From Sphingomonas sp. IC-11 (lineage in GTDB: Bacteria; Pseudomonadota; Alphaproteobacteria; Sphingomonadales; Sphingomonadaceae), in the NCBI RefSeq assembly GCF_021043365.1, contig NZ_JAJNDU010000001.1, positions 1,326,164-1,390,163 of the forward strand: a DNA stretch of 64,000 nt. Reading direction: 5' to 3'. A model generated the notes under the pieces. It saw only the letters and a program-made list of their open reading frames with translations, was not told the origin of the DNA and did no database searches. Shown here piece by piece: positions 63,483 to 64,000 of the stretch; position 1 is the first letter of the stretch; each line of letters begins with the position of its first letter. Both the position numbers and the translations under genes were made by a program.

Positions 63483-64000
63483 GCGGTCGTCTTATCGAAC
63501 AAGGCATGAAAGTTTCGAGCCGTAACTTCTTTGAGACGCTCGACGTTCTCGCCTCGAAGGTCAGCCAGGAAATTGGCGGTATCGGCGACAAAGGCGGGCT
63601 CGCCAGTCTTCCCTCGATGTGGAACGGGCGCAAGAAACGGTGCGTCTGTCTCTATCAGCAGGCGATCGAGAGGAAGAGCGGCAGCGGTCTGCTGAAGGTC
63701 GCGCGCGCTCTTGAACGTCACGATCCCGGAGATCGAGATGTAGAAGCCGAAATCGATCGCGATGTCAGCGAAGGCTTTCGTGCCAGTGAAACAGTGGATT
63801 ACGCCCGAGAAGGCGCCCTTCCCCAACTCATCCCTGAGTATCTCGGCCGTATCTTCTTCGGCCTCGCGCGTGTGGACAATGATCGGCACTCCCGCCTCCC
63901 GTGCCGCAGCGATATGAGCGCGAAAGCTCGCTTGCTGCCTGACCCGGTCGGAATGATCGTAGAAATAATCGAGCCCACTCTCGCCAATACCCACCACACG
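63479..64000 (-). CDS. TatD family hydrolase (start outside window)
   Basis: The last 174 codons of a TatD/YcfH-type metal-dependent DNase or deoxyribonuclease-like hydrolase; the N-terminal HxH metal motif lies beyond the right edge. Seen are GIGESGLDYFYDHSDRVRQQASF (metal-binding glutamate), VPIIVHTREAEEDT (histidine), GVIHCFTGT (histidine) and LIETDAPFLAPVPHRGKTGEPA (aspartate). Full family length is about 260 residues. It is first in the visible part of the tatD-MBL-small-mazG unit. Confidence 0.95.
   Translation of the reverse strand, partial: RVVGIGESGLDYFYDHSDRVRQQASFRAHIAAAREAGVPIIVHTREAEEDTAEILRDELGKGAFSGVIHCFTGTKAFADIAIDFGFYISISGIVTFKSARDLQQTAAALPLDRLLIETDAPFLAPVPHRGKTGEPAFVADTANFLADLRGENVERLKEVTARNFHALFDKTTA

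Overview
This window reads as a continuous stretch of core chromosome from a GC-rich alphaproteobacterium, most likely Sphingomonas or a close relative (Sphingomonadaceae). Support for this: the ChvI-ChvG-HprK-RapZ-EIIA-HPr regulatory cluster; the pgsA-moaD-moaE run; ntrBC joined to ntrYX behind dusB; a fused ispDF; a long Hfq with two Sm domains; and interspersed palindromes of a kind common between sphingomonad genes. I see no rRNA, tRNA, CRISPR array, phage gene, transposase or integrase. Nearly all coding sequence shares one GC-rich style and genes are packed tightly, often with 1 to 4 base ATGA, GTGA, TTGA or TAATG overlaps.

Layout. 1-7.7 kb: the 3' end of typA, a Gfo/Idh/MocA oxidoreductase, an EVE protein, a glycine-zipper surface protein, a DUF3297 protein, a nitronate monooxygenase-like enzyme, a gamma carbonic anhydrase, an MFS carrier, then pgsA-moaD-moaE. 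7.7-12.8 kb: a FAS1 lipoprotein, thiE, a 366-base gene-free stretch rich in inverted repeats, an M23 peptidase, efp, an inositol monophosphatase-like enzyme and a DUF481 outer membrane protein. 12.8-18.4 kb (minus strand): one probable transcription unit running chvI, chvG, hprK, rapZ, EIIA-Man, HPr, a SpoU methyltransferase and rppH. 18.5-24.4 kb: an MscS channel, an SPFH/NfeD pair, guaB, an RsmB-type methyltransferase and a TPR protein. 24.4-27.5 kb: a MASE1 histidine kinase, a FixJ-like regulator and an unknown small protein, preceded by a perfect 15-bp inverted repeat. 27.5-33 kb: lptD-surA-pdxA-ksgA. 33-44 kb: pepA-holC, ndk, a GNAT enzyme, purM-purN-yjbR-unknown, a DUF2066-like protein, hda-ppk1-ppx. 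44-52 kb: rnd with an I78 lipoprotein, aspS, a DUF892 protein, a beta carbonic anhydrase, lipA-coq10, ispDF-unknown-cinA. 52.6-61.7 kb: dusB-ntrB-ntrC-ntrY-ntrX and hfq-hflX. 61.7-64 kb (minus): tatD (cut by the window edge), an MBL hydrolase, a 54-residue membrane protein and mazG.

How the genes work together. Several clusters are regulatory rather than metabolic. A PTS-type phosphorelay (HPr, EIIA, HPr kinase) sits with an envelope-stress two-component system and with RNA-fate factors (RapZ, RppH). Nitrogen control (NtrBC, NtrYX) lies next to the RNA chaperone Hfq. Polyphosphate synthesis and breakdown (ppk1, ppx) is joined to the replication regulator Hda. Envelope building is well represented by LptD, SurA, PgsA, M23 peptidase, DUF481 and MscS.

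The most unusual items are the two-domain Hfq, an NtrX without the sigma-54 contact loop, an Hda with a weakened P-loop, the MASE1-HK/FixJ-like/unknown operon with its two-part operator candidate, the inverted-repeat-rich stretch downstream of thiE, two families of intergenic palindromes, and two very small membrane protein genes. No wholly new multi-gene defence or biosynthetic system is evident; the best candidates for undescribed biology are the three-gene signalling operon and the 9.3-9.5 kb stretch.
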